From the NCBI RefSeq assembly GCF_018812025.1, contig NC_063062.1, positions 1,279,754 to 1,343,753 of the forward strand: DNA of 64,000 bases, read 5' to 3'. Below the pieces are notes generated by a model. That model saw only the letters and a list, made by a program, of their open reading frames with translations, was not told the origin of the DNA and searched no databases. The translations under genes were made by a program, and so were the position numbers. Every line of letters starts with the position of its first letter. Positions within the stretch are counted from its first letter, which is position 1. Shown in pieces: positions 36,201 to 47,221 of the stretch. The stretch is from Megalobrama amblycephala (lineage: Eukaryota; Chordata; Actinopteri; Cypriniformes; Xenocyprididae).

Positions 36201-36335
36201 TCATATGTAGAACCTTAAAGAGTTCCGTCAGGCGCTTCATATACAGAACCAAAAAGGGTTCGGCCAGCCACTTTATATATAGAACCATAGAGGGTTCTGT
36301 CAGAAAGGGTTCGTCAGGCGCTTCATATATAGAAC
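33226..36335. repeat. 36-bp minisatellite M36, about 85 copies, with higher-order repeats
   Basis: The unit is cttcatatgtagaacctta followed by aagggttccgtcaggcg (36 bp, with 33-37 bp variants). It starts beside gttgccagggtgttgctatg (33234) and a ggctctatatagaacc segment that resembles a fish DNA repeat. Variant clusters recur: a three-unit cluster with gatttcatcagatgcttc appears near 34081, 34792 and 35184; a cluster with gttcgttgggcgtttcat and gttccgaaaggcgcttcat appears near 34468, 35581 and 35866. Because 36 is a multiple of 3, open frames run through on both strands. Confidence 0.95.
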
Positions 36336-38357
36336 AATTTAGGGGTTCCAATTATGGGATCATTTTATGGATTTAGATTTAATTAATTTTTCTTTTTAAT
36401 TAATTTTTTATTTTACTTGAATTGTATGAATTAAACAACTCATAAACATACGTTAACACTACAAACAATCTGAAATAACATGAAAGTATTATGCAAGACA
36501 TATCCCCTTATAAAGGTGTTCTTTGAAACTGAGTCAAGAGCACTAGGGTTCTATATAGAACCTTTTTTGTCTAAAAGTGTAGATATTTCTCATTTGTTGT
36601 GCATCTCTGTGATTTTTTTCACCAGTTTTATGGTCCAGCAGGTTAAAATCGTGCATCTGATCACTTACACTCTTAAAAATAAAGGTAAATATAAAGAACC
36701 TTAGAATATTTCCAGTGCACTTTAACACAGATTAAGCTGTTCTACATGAAAAACAATAATCAAACAAAAAGTCTGAATATTAAGCAGTCAGCTGATAAAT
36801 GCGAGATGGAGGATGTTATTAGCGGGCGTTACAGACACGAATGATTCCTCTCATCATGTGTGTTGTTGAGGAGAGTGTGCTGATACTTGATCAGATGCAC
36901 TAGTTTCATCTGATGGACAAAAAAAAGAAATCCCACAGGTGCACAATAAAGGAGGAACCCAAACCACATCTACAGACCAGAAGATCACAGATCACAAGCA
37001 TGCAGGATTTTCAATGATAAACATTTCATTCATCACACTGGAAATGGAAGGTCAAACGTTGTGCTACGTGGTTGCATACTTAATATAGTATTGTATAGGC
37101 TATGTGGGTATTCTATGCATATAGAAAATCATATTGCAAAAACAGTGAGAGTAGTATAGTAATATACCTTAATGTGCCATAAAACCCTCTGTTCCGGTAG
37201 AGAATGTTCTGAAAGGCTCTGCAGGTGGCGATGACCTTAAGTGATACAGAGAAAGAACTTTATGATGATGAAAGTGCAGCTGGCATCCAGAACAAACCCA
37301 TGTGGAGAGATGATAAAAGCATTCTGTTCTGAGCTCATGCACTCAGACTCGGAGTTCAGATGCTGGACGCTCCCTAATGCACAGCAGGGTTTAAGGCCTA
37401 ACCTGGTTTGGGGTTGTATAGTCCCATTCAGACTGCATACTAGTGGTTAACTGATATGTGCTTTTCAACAGGGCCGTAACCACAGTAGACCTTGAAGAGG
37501 ACAAGTACATCCCAATAATTAGAAATGGCCAAAAAATATATATTTTAGAGAGCAAACAAATTTCATGTTGACTAAAATCAGTGAACATTACAGCATAAAA
37601 CAACATTCATGTGTCTGCATGTAAAACAGGGGAGTGAAGGACAGTGGCTTCATTATTTACAGACAGACCTTGAGAAAGACGCTTCCATTTAATGGAGGGA
37701 AAGAAAAAAGCTAATCAGCAAGATTATGTGGATGCAATTACAACATCAAAGCCACAGGGCTCCTTAAAAACCACAAGAAAAAAGTCATATCGAGGCAACT
37801 GTATGCAAATTTATCCGATGGAGTCATGTGGTTATCTGTCACGAGAAACATTAGACAAAGGACAGCAGGATGAGCTTTTTGCTTAAATGCATCTATTCGT
37901 TTCCTACAGACTTTCTTTTATTAGACCGGTAATGCAACATCTGTAGGGAATGTGAGACAAACGCAATTGTGTGTTTTTTCTGCTGTTGTTATATTATTAT
38001 TTTAGAGTTTGGGGCTGATGATAAGATCCACAAATCTAGCCCTGACGGAAAGGGACACATCCTGAAAGGATTAAATGATAAAAAGAGGGATGATACAGCA
38101 ATAGATTGTACTGTGCCATCTTCAAATTGTCTTTTAATTTCCTTGAGGAGAAAAACTTGTAATGGTGTTGCAGAAAATACCTCTCTCGGGCTCAAAGCGC
38201 CATTGCTGTGTTACGTTCAGAGGAATTATGAACCAATGAAAGATGAAAAACTCATTTTAACAGATGGTTTTGCTCTTTTATGGTTTAATGCGGTGGTTTA
38301 TAGAATGTTTTACACCCAACAAAAGACATCAGAGTAGGCTGAGTATCGAGCGCTCGT
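36336..38357. other. Intergenic; repeat-poor island at its right end
   Basis: A single ggttctatatagaacc palindrome occurs at 36547-36562, related to the M36 seed. 36700-38350 is mostly unique; 37990-38340 has an acceptor-like tract and a 122-codon open frame with no recognisable domain. A conserved noncoding element is possible. Confidence 0.35.
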
Positions 38358-38612
38358 TTTAAAGGGTTAGTTCACCCAACAATTAAAATTCTGTCATTAA
38401 TTAATCACCCTCATGTTGTTCCAAAGCCGCAAGACTTCAGAACACAAACAAAGATCTTTTTAATGAAATCTGAGAGATTTCTGTCCCTCCATAGACGGCC
38501 TTTAATGTTCACAAAGTTAACAAGAAAACACATTCACAACCCGTTTTAATTCTGTAAGCCACTTTTGAGGAGGATTTTTGACTGCGATGTGAAGGTCAGA
38601 TTATCATTATCT
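38358..38612 (+). mobile_element. Interspersed repeat R8, copy 1 (gggttagttcacccaacaat)
   Basis: gggttagttcacccaacaat, attctgtcattaattaatca and tcaccctcatgttgttcc match 63036-63330. It is one of the most common cyprinid repeats. The right part is truncated by the next element. Confidence 0.8.
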
Positions 38613-39748
38613 GAGTCATTCCATGAAACCGGTACTATTTGAGTCCCTCTGACCTTTTTCAGTGTATTTTATCTATTGGGTCACCAAAATATGTGTTTGT
38701 ATTAATTGAAATGTCTCCTCCTAAACATGACAAACATTTTAGAAATATTTTTTTTTCAGTTAACACCACCTATTTTGTCATGTCCCTCTAGGCCTTCTAT
38801 GAAAGTATACTTGGGATATGAATAATAAAATGAGAAAAAAGTCCATTCATTTTGCCATTCCCATAAATATCCATCTGTGCTTTTTTGCTGGTGCTTTTTT
38901 TTTTAAGTAAATTCATGATTATTCATTAAAATCACATCATTACCTCAGTAACCCCTCAACTCCGTTACACAAACCATTCTTCCCCTATAAAAATAATGAA
39001 CTGATACTTATGTGACATCATAGAAGTCTTCTGAACAACACTGTGAGTAGACACAGGCAAGTTAGCACCTTCTTTAATAATTATACTAAATTATGTTGTG
39101 AAATTGTGTTGGTCAATCTTAACGACTCAACCCCGTTACATCAATTAAAGATAGAAAACTATTACTTGTGAAAATGATCTTTGTTATTTCAACATTATTC
39201 ATGATTTCTTAATATCATGCATGCCATGCACTCTCCATTTATTCACTAGATTTAGAGCAGTGGCCAATTTGGGCAAAAAATCGCAACCCCGTCACACCTA
39301 CATTTTTATTATTATTTTTTTTTGTTGAGTTTATGAAAAAGTAATTTAAAGTTAGTTGAATTCTGTCTTAAATGTTCAGAGCAATCATAAGAATACCGAT
39401 TTAAGTTCAAATTCTGAAGTTAAGCCTTTGATAAAAAATGAGTTTGCTGTCACAAAAAGTGCCCATTTCAGGCTTTAGTAGCAAAAGTGTGAGATTTTAT
39501 ATTTGCAATTACTGAATTAGTGTGATGGACATCTGATTAATAGGAAAATGTTGATTTTATCACAAATGCATTTTCTAATAATCAGATTGCTCCCATAGTG
39601 TCCTAATGACCAATAATAATAGCGATTTGATGCCTGAGATGGGAAAATATGTTTTTCTGGAAGTTAAATATGTCATTAATGTTGTGAGGTGTTCAGAAAA
39701 GTAATACATTTTGGTAAAAAATCTAAAAATCATTTCGTGGAATGACTC
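38613..39748. mobile_element. TIR-bounded non-autonomous element, 1.14 kb
   Basis: The left end is GAGTCATTCCATGAAA; the right end TTTCGTGGAATGACTC is its reverse complement with one mismatch (16-bp TIR). The body is AT-rich, contains three cccgttaca-like motifs, and has no transposase. No clear target duplication was found, so the superfamily is unassigned. Confidence 0.65.
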
Positions 39749-40620
39749 TTCTGCTATTAAGCCCTGTGTATGCTTCGTTTTTTTATGCATACGCTAGCGT
39801 ATGCAAACAGTCGAACACACAGCCTTGCAAAGTATACTTAATTTGACTCGTATGCATACACAGGTGTTTGACGCATGCACAGATTTGAGCAATCTCTCGC
39901 CGTGAGTTACAACCCATTTTTGTATTCTTTCATGCAAGAGTTGTAAAAATGAGGGTACTTTTTAACCTCTTTGCACAATCTGATTGTCGCTGTAGCTTGC
40001 ATGTGTTCCGGTCTGTTCTGTTTATGCAGGTTTTCTTCGACTACCTTGTGAATCGACGCCCTAAGGGCATGGTTGCCACCTTGTGGATAAATTAATTACT
40101 GCAAAAAAAATTAAATGCGCAAGTGCGACCTGTGGATATTAATATACGCAGTTACAAACATCCAGGACGTAAAAAGTGAATTATACTTTGCGCTTTAGGG
40201 TTGGAAAATTCAGGAATTTTCAAAGTTGGAAACTTTCCATGGGAATTAATGGAAATGAATGAGAATAAACTGGAAATTTGCAAAATTGTATATGTTAGCT
40301 TTTAACAGGGAACTTAAAAAAACACCAACTTAAATTAAAACTTAATTAAAACATGTAATATATTAAAGCGTCTTTGTTGTTTCCATGGTTTCCACAAAAT
40401 AAAACCGGAAACCGAGGGTAACGCAGGTATGACGCCATTGACAGGCGACTCCTCGCACGTCCCGGAGCCTTGGATAAAATTGCAATTTTCTCACGATTTA
40501 CAAATAGTTGCAAACATTTGGGATATTGTAAGTACTCAAGTGAACAAAATATATAACACTGGCCTAGTGGTTTGTGGATATTTACTGGAAAAATCTTACA
40601 TATTGCACCTTTAACCAGCA
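39749..40620. mobile_element. Cluster of degenerate interspersed repeats
   Basis: 39770-40190 has palindromic catacgctagcgtatgc and ctcgtatgcatacacagg motifs. 40195-40270 has gttggaaactttccatggga. 40340-40620 matches a common cyprinid element running from cggaaaccgagggtaacgca to ttacatattgcaccttta. No coding frame is recognised. Confidence 0.45.
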
Positions 40621-41149
40621 TTATTTTTTATAGAATAAAGTCGACTGATAAATTGTGCATAATAAAACCAGGAACATGTACTTAGACAGTCAATTTTGAT
40701 TTCATGTTGACTGTAAATGTAATAGTAAACTGAAATGCTGTAAAAGTTGTGCAAATGCATTGTCATTTTTCAATATAAGTCATTAATATGTCATCACACA
40801 CACAACATGATATTAATATCCACCTATAGAAGTTTATATTAAATCAATTTCAGTTATAATTAATAAATACTTAAACATTACAGGCCACATTGGAAGAAAC
40901 TAATCTATTCAATATACACATTCTGACGTCAAATAAATGTTAATGTATTGAATATATTGTATCAAATATCCTAAAAACAATATAACATTTTGGGGTGCTG
41001 TATGACAAAATTAAAATGAGTTTGACTGCACTGAACCATAGAGAAACGTCTAATTGGATGACAAAAAGATGTATTTTACCTCCTGTACCTCCTGTACGTA
41101 AATAATACATTGCATTGCACTTTATCTTTATCTGTGCAGTAACTTCCCC
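40621..41149. other. AT-rich DNA upstream of pepd promoter, nothing recognised
   Basis: No repeat or conserved motif stands out. Confidence 0.4.
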
Positions 41150-41269
41150 AGTCATCAGACTCACACGAGTATTGAGCAATATGCGCGGTCATGTGATCGA
41201 GTGCACGCGCGCGCAGTGATCAGCTGCTCTTGATCACATGACTCGATCTCTCAGCTGAGCAGCAGCAGC
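41150..41269 (+). promoter_or_regulatory. pepd: Probable pepd core promoter with paired M-box/E-box palindromes
   Basis: The 120 bp before the start codon is GC- and CpG-rich, including an alternating CACGCGCGCGCAGTG tract, in an otherwise AT-rich region. It holds GTCATGTGATC (41188-41198) and its exact reverse complement GATCACATGAC (41232-41242). TCATGTGA is the M-box class of E-box, bound in vertebrates by MITF/TFE and USF factors. No TATA box is visible, in keeping with a housekeeping enzyme. The start site itself cannot be placed. Confidence 0.55.
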
Positions 41270-41286
41270 ATGGCATCCTCACAGCA
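41270..41286 (+). CDS. pepd: pepd coding exon 1 (start codon, 17 nt)
   Basis: The exon encodes MASSQ plus two bases of the next codon. It ends at a strong donor, GTGAGT (41287-41292). The ATG has A at -3 and G at +4, a good Kozak context. The first base of exon 2 completes a CAG codon, so the phase fits exactly. A short, poorly conserved N-terminus ahead of the conserved WLGN motif is normal for prolidase; human PEPD also has only a few residues before it. The exon is too short for ORF detection. The call rests on splice phase, Kozak context, CpG-rich upstream DNA and spacing. An alternative upstream noncoding exon cannot be excluded. Confidence 0.85.
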
Positions 41287-41940
41287 GTGAGTTTCAAGTG
41301 TTTTAAATTTATTCTGGATATTTATTTTATTCATAATCACGCAACGTTAAACGCATGCAGAGGCGTTTACTCCTGCGCATGCGCAGAGCTCGATGTTTTA
41401 CATGCAGATGCGCTCTTAAGGTTTCTCTTAGATGTTTTTGTATTTTTTCTTCTTTAATTGGCGTCTCAGCTTTTGTTTCTGTGCTGTTTTGCGAATAAAA
41501 AATGCTTTTAGTTGATTCTGGGTGGTTTAGGTTCCCTTACAAGAACGTACTATAGTAATACCATGGTAAATGAGCGATGCTTGATAACTAGGTGAAAGTT
41601 AACCTATCTAAACTTTGTTTTATCAACAAGTTTTAGGTTAAATATATCCAAAAAGTCATCATTTCCTTATAAGTTTAACATTTTAATCAATTTTTGCAGC
41701 TCATTTCAATGCTCATGTGTTTGTTTGTATATTACACGTTTCAGTAGTGTCAAAATGTATATAAAATGTTGTTTAAAACAGTTATATATGAAGTATATTA
41801 TTTTATAAGGCCTGCTTTTGACACAAATATGCAAAATGCAAAAATAACTGATTTTATTGCATGTCTTCTTAGTATATTTTTGGTTCTGATTGGTCATTTA
41901 TGGCATTCAGAGATCAAATTTGCATTGAATTATTTTTATA

Positions 41941-42830
41941 TACACTACCATTCAAAAGTTTGGACACTATTTTTAATGTTTTTAAAAAGAAGTCTCTTAT
42001 GCTCATCAAGGCTGCATTTATTTGATCAAAAATACAGAAAAAAACAGTAATATTGTGAAATATTATTACAATTTCAAATAATGGTTTTCTATTTTACTAT
42101 ACTTAAAATGCAAAGCTGAATTTTCAGCATCATTACTCCAGTCTTCAGTGTCACATGATCCTTCAGAAATCATTCTAATATGATGATTTGATACTCAGTT
42201 ATTATCAAAGTTGGAAACAGTTGTGTTGCTTAATATTTTTTGCAAACTGTGATACTTTTTTCAGGATTCATTGATGAATACATAGTCAAAAAGAACAGCA
42301 TTTATTCAAAATAGAAATATTTTCTAACAATATAAATCTTTACTATCACTTTTTATCAATTTAACACATCCATGCTTAAAAGAAGTATTAATTTCTTCCA
42401 AAAAAGAAAGAAAAAAAATACTGACCCCAAACTTTTGAACGGTAGTGTATATTGTTACAAAAGATTTAATTTAAATAAATGCTCTTTTTTAACTTTTTAT
42501 TCATCAAAGATCCTAAAAAAAGTATCACGTTATAAAAAAATATTAAGCAGCACAACATTTGTGATAAATCAGCGTATTAGAATGATTTCTGAAGGATCAT
42601 GTGACACTGAAGACTGGAGTAATGATGCTGAAAATTCAGCTTTGATCACAGAAATAAATTATGTTTTAAAGTATATTATAATAGAAAACCATTATTTTAA
42701 ATTGTAATAATTTTTCACATTTTTACTGTTTTTTCTGTATTTTTGATCAAATAAATGCAGCCTTGATGAGCAGAAGAAACTTCTTTCGAAAACATTAAAA
42801 ATAGTAATGTTTCCAAACTTTGGTAGTGTA
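41941..42830. mobile_element. Palindromic dimer of T1 transposon in pepd intron 1
   Basis: A forward T1 unit (41941-42449) has its own complete ends, TACACTACCATTCAAAAG and CTTTTGAACGGTAGTGTA. A reverse, partly deleted T1 unit follows at once (42450-42830), ending in TTTGGTAGTGTA. The core ctggagtaatgatgctgaaa in the second unit is the reverse complement of the core in the first. The copy at 50137-50929 has the same organisation. Confidence 0.85.
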
Positions 42831-43499
42831 CATGTTGTATGTTGTTGCAACATTGATTTTGGACCACTTTCTATTTTTAATACTTTTTTTCCTCTTAGGA
42901 AGCAAATCTGAAACACTACTTGCAACTCAAATATTATAGTTCATGTCCATCTGGTATTTTTAAAATGTAATAAGCAGAATAATGTGCCTGTCATTATCAT
43001 AAAATAACCCCTCAGGCTGATAGCAGGCCTCTCCGCTTCATCTACTGATCATCCTGCTGGGGTTTATTTTGTGATAATGACCTGCTGACTGTACATTTAT
43101 CCTCTTTTTATCAGGATGGGTGATTTAACAGAAGTGAGCGTGTAAAAGGTTCATGAATGTGAGCTGTGACCTTTGACCACGTACTGTACAGACGCCCATG
43201 ATCACTGTTAATCTTTACACACACTATCAGTGATAAAGAGCATTGTCTTCCTTTTAGTCAAGCATGAGCGTGATTTTAATGTTAGATTATATGAGAAAGT
43301 TGCATATGAGGGTGTAAAAAGGAGTCTAATCAAAAGCATAATCTGTTTCTGACGGTATAAAATCTGAAGCTTTTATCACGGTGTTATCATGATATTGAAA
43401 TAAGTTGCAAAAAAATAGTGTTGTCATAGTATTGAACATTTAAATACAATAAAACAGTACAATAAAAAATAAATTAAAAACAGATTAAAGTGCAAAAGA

Positions 43500-44170
43500 A
43501 CAACACTAACACTATATAAGGTCTTTTTATTTAACGTTAGGTAATGCATTAAGTAAGATTAAGAATGAGCAATAGCTACATTTGTTACAGAAGGTATTAT
43601 TTTTTGTTAATAATAGTTAAAAAATGCAACTTATCATTGTTAGATTTAGGTCCATTAAATAATAATTACAACTTTTGATTTTAGTAATGTTAATAAATAA
43701 ACATAAACTAGAAATTAACATTAACTAAGATTAATAAATGCTATAATAAAAGTATTTTTCATTGTCAGTTTGGTAATAATGAATTAACTAGGGCTGTCAA
43801 ACGATTAATCACGATTAATACAAAATATAAGTTTGAGTTTGCCTAATATATGTGGGTGTACTGTGTGTAATTTTTATGTGTATATAAATACAAACACATC
43901 CATGTATATATTTGAGAAATATTTACAAGTATATGTATTTATTTATATTTTTATATAATTTATATTACATTTTTTGTACATAAATAACATATTTCTCTTA
44001 AATATATACATTAATTTGTGTGTATATATACATATTAATTACACACATTACTCACGCATATATTATACAAACTCAAACTTTTATTTTGTATGCGATTAAT
44101 CGCGATTAATCGTTTGACAGCCCTAGAATTAACATGTTAACTAATGAAGCCTAAGGTCATCAAGTGTTAC
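43500..44170. mobile_element. Older gttaac-rich repeat (family T2) split by a hAT insertion
   Basis: 43510-43788 and 44134-44160 carry attaacattaactaagatta, ataaatgct and aattaacatgttaactaatg motifs shared with 45217-45300, 47060-47221 and 61265-62170. The hAT element at 43789-44125 interrupts it. Confidence 0.65.
43789..44125. mobile_element. hAT-type non-autonomous element with perfect 8-bp target duplication
   Basis: The left end TAGGGCTGTCAAACGATTAA and the right end (44106-44125) are inverted; the arms match over about 55 bp with few changes. The 8-bp GAATTAAC is duplicated exactly at 43781-43788 and 44126-44133. Length 337 bp; AT-rich, no transposase. Confidence 0.93.
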
Positions 44171-45029
44171 TGAACAATAACAAATAATCAGAACATTTCC
44201 AATCATGTTGTAGTCCATATTAAAATATAAAAAATGTTTAATTTGAAAATAAATAGCCTATTAAGTCTTTAAGTATTAAGAATTTGGTGCTGTGATGAAC
44301 AACAAATTGCTGTTTTGAAGCATTTTAAACTCTGTAGTACCGCAGCTGCTTTGTTTACTGGGTTTCCGGGGTAACCGCTGTATTTCTGCTGTTCCATCAG
44401 CGCCCTCTGCTGTCAGAGAGTGAACGTCACGGTATTTTGAGGTGCCCACGGTAACAATATTGTGCATATTCATTATCATGATATATCGAATATCGGCACA
44501 TGTCTATTTCTGATATGGATTTCTTTTAATCTGAACATTGAGAATGATGGATGGAGGTAAACAGAGAATAATAACTTGCTTTTGATTGAGGAACAGACAG
44601 AAATTCAGAAGCATTGCTGTTATGAAACTTTGATACGTTCATGTTGCTTTTTTTTTGGCTCTAGACAGATGTAGTTATTATAAACTGGGGGGAAAAGCAG
44701 CAAGAAGGTGTTCAAAACTTTAAATGGCAGCATACGTATTTAGAAAAGATGTGAATATCCCTTTAAGTTTCGCCTGCGGTCATAATGTTTTTCAGCTGTT
44801 CCTGCAGAAAGAATTCTTCCCTGTTATCATGGGATCAAATCCAGCTCTTGCATAACAGTCACAAAGATTTTAGTTTCATCTCTTTTTGATCAAGATATGC
44901 AGCTAAAATGAACAACAATTTATACCATCTGAATGAGTAGAAGGGAAAGGGCCTTACGTTGTGGTTAAAGTTCTTGATTTGCAGTGTTTTATGTGAATAA
45001 CATGTGTGTTTCTGTGTTGACTATGACAG
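44171..45029. other. pepd intron 1, right part
   Basis: 44335-44500 has a GC-richer stretch ending in tcatgatatatcgaatatcg, resembling the end of another old hAT-like repeat whose left arm may be near 43375. The rest is unique intron. Confidence 0.4.
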
Positions 45030-45216
45030 GAAGGCAGTGTATTGGCTGGGAAATGATACCCTGAGAGTATCGGCCGCCCTGTTTGCAGAAAACCGAGATC
45101 GTTTGTGTCGAGGCCTGAAAGCTGAGAAGGATCTGAAGGCTGGATCTGTGGTGGTTCTTCAGGGAGGAGAGCAGAAGCAGAGATACTGCACCGACACCGA
45201 CGAGATCTTCAGACAG
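45030..45216 (+). CDS. pepd: pepd coding exon 2 (start of N-terminal domain)
   Basis: The acceptor AG is at 45028-45029 and the 187-nt exon ends in CAG before donor GTGCTG. It encodes residues 6 to 68. Recognisable blocks are [32 protein letters not shown] and [13 protein letters not shown], which align with human PEPD residues of the same order. This segment begins the AMP_N-type (aminopeptidase P N-terminal) domain that helps form the dimer and does not bind the metals. The polypyrimidine tract before the acceptor is weak. The donor is also weak, lacking A at +4 and G at +5. A transposon-like sequence begins about five bases downstream of the exon. Confidence 0.96.
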
Positions 45217-47221
45217 GTGCTGTTAACATGAACTAACAATGAAAAATACTTCTGAAGCGTTTATTAATTTTAGTTCATGGTGATTTCAACGTTTACTAAT
45301 ACTAGGCCTGTTGCGATTGTTGATTAAGCGCCTGATCGTGGTTATTTGATCTAAATAATTTTGATCTCAATTATTCGAGATAACCTCAGTAAGTGTGCTC
45401 TGTGCAATCCAAATAATTTCATCTTAAAGAAATTCCATCAAATGCACAATATTGTGTCTCCTATTCTGGTGTGGAAGGGAGAAATGGGAGGATCATAATC
45501 TGGCAGAGAGTGAAGAATAAAGAATACAAAAAAACACACAAAGATAGTCAAAGGTCTTCCTTCATACAAAATGCAGGCTTGTTGGTTTAATCAGATTGTT
45601 TTATGTCATGTCTTGTTATGAATATCATATTATATTATATTGTTATATTATATTACATTAGATTAGATTAGATTAGATTAGATAAATGTTAATTTTCACA
45701 GCTTTAAAGTAAACCATATGGGCCTATTTTATTATAATTTTCTATTATTATATACATTTCCAAGTAAAAAAAAATATTATATTATATTATATTATATTAT
45801 ATTATATTATATTATATTATATTATATTATATTATATAAACATTAATTTTCACAGCATTGAAGTAAATCATATGGGCTTATTTTATTATATTTTTTTATT
45901 ATTATATTATATTATATTATATTATAAATCTTAATTTTCACAGCATTAAAGTAAATCATATGGGCTTATTTTATTATAATTTTCTATTATAATTATATAC
46001 AATTTCAAGTAACAACAACTATTATATTATATTATATTATATTATATAAACATTAATTTTCACAGCATTGAAGTAAATCATATGGGCTTATTTTATTATA
46101 ATTTCCAATTATATACAATTCCAAGTAACAAAAAAAGTTATTTTAATAAAATTATATTATATTATATTATATTATATTATATTATATTATATTATATTAT
46201 ATTATATTATATTATATTATATTATATTATAAATCTTAATTTTCACAGCATTAAAGTAAATCATATGGGCTTATTTTATTATAATTTCCTATTATAATTA
46301 TATACAATTCCAAGTAACAAAAACATATTATATTATATTATATTATATTATATTATATTATATTATATTATATTATATTATATTATATTAATATATTATA
46401 TTATATTATATTATATTATATTATATTATATTATATAAACATTAATTTTCACAGCATTGAAGTAAATCATATGGGCTTATTTTATTATAATTTCCAATTA
46501 TATACAATTCCAAGTAACAAAAAAAGTTATTTTAATAATATTATATTATATTATATTATATTATATTATTTTATATTATATTATATTATATTATATTATA
46601 TTATATTATATTATAAATCTTAATTTTCACAGCATTAAATTAAATCATATGGGCTTATTTTATTATAATTTTCTATTATAATTATATACAATTCCAAGTA
46701 ACAAAAACTATTATATTATATTATATTATATTATATTATATTATATTATATTATATTATATTATATTATATTATATTATATTATATTATATTATATAAAC
46801 ATTAATTTTCACAGCATTGAAGTAAATCATATGGGCTTATTTTATTATAATTTCCAATTATATACAATTCCAAGTAACAAAAAAAGTTATTTTAATTATA
46901 TTATATTATATTATATTATATTATATTATATTATATTATATTATATTATATTATATTATATTATATTATATTATATTATATTATATAAACGTTAAGTTTC
47001 ACAGCATTAAAGATCGCAATTATTTGACAATCAATCGTCAGCACAAATTTCTGATCGTGACAGTCCTAACTAAATCATTATTAAAATTAAATGTTTTATT
47101 TGTTATTTAATATGATTTAATGCACCTTAGCTAACTTGAACTAACAATGAACAGTTAACAAAGATGAATAAATGCATCGCTCATTATTAGTTAATGCAGT
47201 CTTATTGTAAAGTGTTACCAC
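45217..47221 (-). mobile_element. T2 repeat copy split by insertion, abutting the exon 2 donor
   Basis: gttaacatgaactaacaatg starts five bases into intron 2; the other part runs from 47069 to 47221 and ends TAAAGTGTTACC, a typical end of this family. The two halves are separated by a hAT-like element. The left end of T2 is missing, so the copy was truncated at the exon border or joined there. Confidence 0.65.
45303..47068. mobile_element. hAT-like element enlarged by internal (TATTA)n higher-order repeats
   Basis: The left end TAGGCCTGTTGCGATTGT and the right end, read inverted, TAGGACTGTCACGATCAG agree at 14 of 18 positions. The flanks actaatac (45295-45302) and actaaatc (47069-47076) agree at 6 of 8, as for a decayed hAT duplication. 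Inside are nine copies of a ttaattttcacagcatt unit separated by long (TATTA)n tracts. Units alternate between an acattaatt...attgaag type and a tcttaatt...attaaag type. Confidence 0.75.

Noticed and set aside
33265..36335. Possible CRISPR-like array because of regular spacing
   Set aside because: This is eukaryotic DNA; the units are contiguous and spacerless, a minisatellite.
36013..36376. Overlapping frames on both strands at the end of the 36-bp minisatellite
   Set aside because: A 36-bp unit without stops stays open in several frames. Overlap on both strands is typical of an artefact.
37969..38337. 122-codon + strand frame
   Set aside because: No known domain, a weak start and no partner exons. 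Kept only as part of a possible conserved noncoding island.
1..41149. Search for exons of the mammalian pepd neighbours on the 5' side (chst8, kctd15)
   Set aside because: No segment resembling the sulfotransferase or BTB domains was seen on either strand. Distance or rearrangement in fish may put them outside the window.
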